Source of the DNA: CAWKMN01 sp963850765
GTDB taxonomy: Bacteria > Chloroflexota > Anaerolineae > Aggregatilineales > Aggregatilineaceae
DNA length: 64,000 bases
Direction of reading: 5' to 3'
NCBI GenBank assembly: GCA_963850765.1
Contig: CAWKMN010000006.1
Location: 558,001-622,000 of the forward strand
The position numbers and the translations under genes are program-made. Under the pieces are notes generated by a model, which saw nothing but the letters and a program-made list of their open reading frames with translations, was not told the origin of the DNA and made no database searches. Shown here piece after piece: positions 62,771 through 64,000 of the stretch; within the stretch, counting starts at the first letter, position 1, and every line of letters starts with the position of its first letter.

Positions 62771-63170
62771 CTAGCCGCGGCCGAGGATCGCGGGAGAAAC
62801 CGGAGTTGGTCCGCCGGGCGAGTCAGGCGTCACCAGCGGAACATCGGGCGGGACCGGCGTCTGTGTCGGCAGCAGCGGCGCGGTCACACCCGCAACGATG
62901 GTAAAGGAGCGCGTCTCGCTCCATTCAGAGACGTTGCCGGCTTTATCCACGGTGCGGACGTGCCAGAAGTAGATGTCGCGGGATAGCAAAGTCGGCGATT
63001 TGTAGGTGAGCAGCGTGCCCGCATCGATCACCGGCAGCGGAAATGCTGGGTCGGGATCGAGCTGGATCTGGTAGCGATAGACACCGGGACTGCCCCCAAC
63101 TTAGGCCGAGTTCGTGTTGGTCGAGGACGCGCCGTCCCGCGCGTCAGTCTGCTGGCGGGTGGCGCACCGG
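62771..63170 (-). pseudogene. C-terminal remnant of a secreted fibronectin-type/Thr-Pro-linker protein
   Basis: The leftward frame SPGVYRYQIQLDPDPAFPLPVIDAG, TLLTYKSPTLLSRDIYFWHV and RTVDKAGNVSEWSETRSFTI is a fibronectin type III-like repeat, followed by a Pro/Thr tail (LLPTQTPVPPDVPLVTPDSP). In the same frame further upstream is a TAA at about 63100-63103 (after SSTNTNSA) and more similar sequence beyond it. There is no start or signal peptide. It is a truncated relic cut off near the recombinase gene, perhaps by insertion of the recombinase-bearing element. Confidence 0.6.
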
Positions 63171-63198
63171 TTTCTTGGACTGTTTTTTTCCCTTAAGA

Positions 63199-63235
63199 TG
63201 TGCTAAAATAGCTTATGACAAAATGATTTAGCACA
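63199..63235. promoter_or_regulatory. 9-bp inverted repeat upstream of the recombinase
   Basis: TGTGCTAAA (63199-63207) and TTTAGCACA (63227-63235) are perfect inverted repeats around a 19-bp spacer, ending 18 bp before the recombinase start. They may be recombinase binding arms, a core site, or an operator; the promoter of the gene would fall within or next to them. Confidence 0.45.
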
Positions 63236-63253
63236 AGCAATTGAGGATCTCCA

Positions 63254-64000
63254 TTGAACGACCTCCAACTCAGCGACAGATACCACAAACGGGATGAATT
63301 GATCCGGCTGGCGACGGACGGCGTCGACAGCCCGGCCACGGTCCGCAATTACCGGATCGCACTCAACGGGTTTCTAGACTGGCACGAGACGCAAGGCGCG
63401 CCCGTGCTGTCGAAGGCCCTGGTGCAGCGCTTTAAGGCGCATCTACAGGGGCAGGGCTTAGCACCGTCCACCATCAACCTGAAGCTGTCGGCCGTGCGCA
63501 AACTGGTCAGCGAACTGGCGGACAACGGTGTGATCCCACAGGACATGGCGAACGGCATCAGCCGGGTCAAGGGGGTCAAGTCGGAAGCGGTTCGCATGGG
63601 GGACTGGCTCAGCTTAGCGCAGGCCCAAGCGCTGATCGACGCACCCGATACCAGCACGGTCAAGGGTCTGCGAGACCGGGCGATCCTGGCGCTGCTCGTG
63701 GGCTGTGCCTTACGCCGGGAGGAATGTGCCGGCTTGCGGATGGAACATATCCAGCAGCGCGAGGGACGCTGGGTGATCGTGGACCTGATCGGCAAGCGCG
63801 GTAAGATGCGTTCGGTTCCTATGCCATCCTGGGTGAAAGCCGCGCTGGACGCCTGGACCGAGGCCGCGAGCATCACGACGGGCGGTCTGTGGCGCACCTT
63901 CTTCAAGGGAAATACGCTGGATCACAACAGCACCGGCCTGACCAGCCAGGCGATCTGGCTGGTCGTCCATGAGTACGCGACGGCGCTCGGCTTCGCCAAA
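63254..64000 (+). CDS. Tyrosine recombinase/integrase (N-terminal part)
   Basis: TTG 63254, with GAGGA 6-7 nt upstream, opens a frame that continues to the window edge (249 codons). The N-terminal ~100 residues form a core-binding SAM-like domain (VDSPATVRNYRIALNGFLDWHETQG; STINLKLSAVRKLVSELADNG). The catalytic domain begins LRDRAILALLVGCALRREECAGLRMEHI, with the first catalytic Arg in CALRREE, and the Lys-containing hairpin GKRGKMRSVPMP follows. The HxxR and Tyr motifs would be beyond the edge. It could belong to a phage, an integrative element or a chromosomal cassette recombinase. Confidence 0.88.
   Translation, partial: MNDLQLSDRYHKRDELIRLATDGVDSPATVRNYRIALNGFLDWHETQGAPVLSKALVQRFKAHLQGQGLAPSTINLKLSAVRKLVSELADNGVIPQDMANGISRVKGVKSEAVRMGDWLSLAQAQALIDAPDTSTVKGLRDRAILALLVGCALRREECAGLRMEHIQQREGRWVIVDLIGKRGKMRSVPMPSWVKAALDAWTEAASITTGGLWRTFFKGNTLDHNSTGLTSQAIWLVVHEYATALGFAK

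Overview
The window is a GC-rich bacterial chromosome segment that reads like a member of the Chloroflexota (Anaerolineae-like). This is inferred from the dense set of sugar ABC-transport operons of MalF/MalG, RbsA/RbsC and Opp type, each with its own LacI, ROK or DeoR regulator, from Thr/Pro-linker surface proteins, and from C-rich miniature repeats. No rRNA or tRNA gene, marker protein or CRISPR array was seen, so the taxonomic guess is weak.

Layout. 0-1.9 kb: an RbsC/RbsA-type importer, leftward, with a recognisable promoter and a 13-bp operator-like palindrome. 2.5-7.4 kb: a DUF4386 membrane protein and an MDR-family oxidoreductase, both frameshifted, then an ABC-2 exporter pair and a second, intact MDR paralogue. 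7.6-10.1 kb: a PAS-LuxR regulator diverging from an old-yellow-enzyme-type oxidoreductase. 10.1-18.2 kb (leftward): LacI regulator, MalF, MalG, solute-binding protein, UroD-like protein and FAD-dependent oxidoreductase. 18.5-25.9 kb (leftward): ROK regulator, binding protein (frameshifted), MalF, MalG, secreted GH66 dextranase-type enzyme and cytoplasmic GH15 glucodextranase-type enzyme. This is a coherent dextran / isomalto-oligosaccharide utilisation locus. 26.1-28.4 kb: an autoregulated PadR and membrane protein pair, and a DUF1905 protein. 28.9-32.6 kb: a large secreted protein with two nearly identical DNRLRE-type repeats, broken by two frameshifts. 33.2-34.9 kb: a radical SAM/SPASM enzyme, preceded by an intrinsic terminator, a 107-residue protein and a 13-codon ORF with a strong ribosome-binding site; the arrangement resembles a peptide-modification (RiPP) locus.

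35.4-52.1 kb is the most interesting part: seventeen closely spaced leftward genes behind one DeoR/GlpR-type promoter with ATGTTCGT half-sites. They encode a DeoR regulator, a BtpA/SgcQ protein, two divergent eIF2B/MtnA-fold paralogues, an M29-type aminopeptidase, an LLM flavin oxidoreductase, an SDR, an amidohydrolase, a complete Opp-type importer, an FGGY kinase, two SnoaL-like proteins and an alpha/beta hydrolase. A relic of what looks like a RuBisCO-like protein lies just upstream. I do not recognise the pathway and propose it as an undescribed carbohydrate (or glycoside) catabolic operon.

52.6-62.3 kb: a second polyol/sugar locus (LacI, binding protein, MalF, MalG, SDR, HAD phosphatase, D-tagatose-3-epimerase-like protein, glycerol-1-phosphate dehydrogenase, Gfo/Idh). 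Almost every gene here carries one or more frameshifts. Right edge: a broken fibronectin-type surface-protein tail and the start of a tyrosine recombinase.

Miniature repeats with CTAG-ended inverted termini and a C-rich core recur at about 12.5, 32.9, 42.9, 52.4 and 62.4 kb, with a related repeat at 23.2 kb. The spacing is close to 10 kb, and several element ends coincide with TAG stop codons of neighbouring genes.
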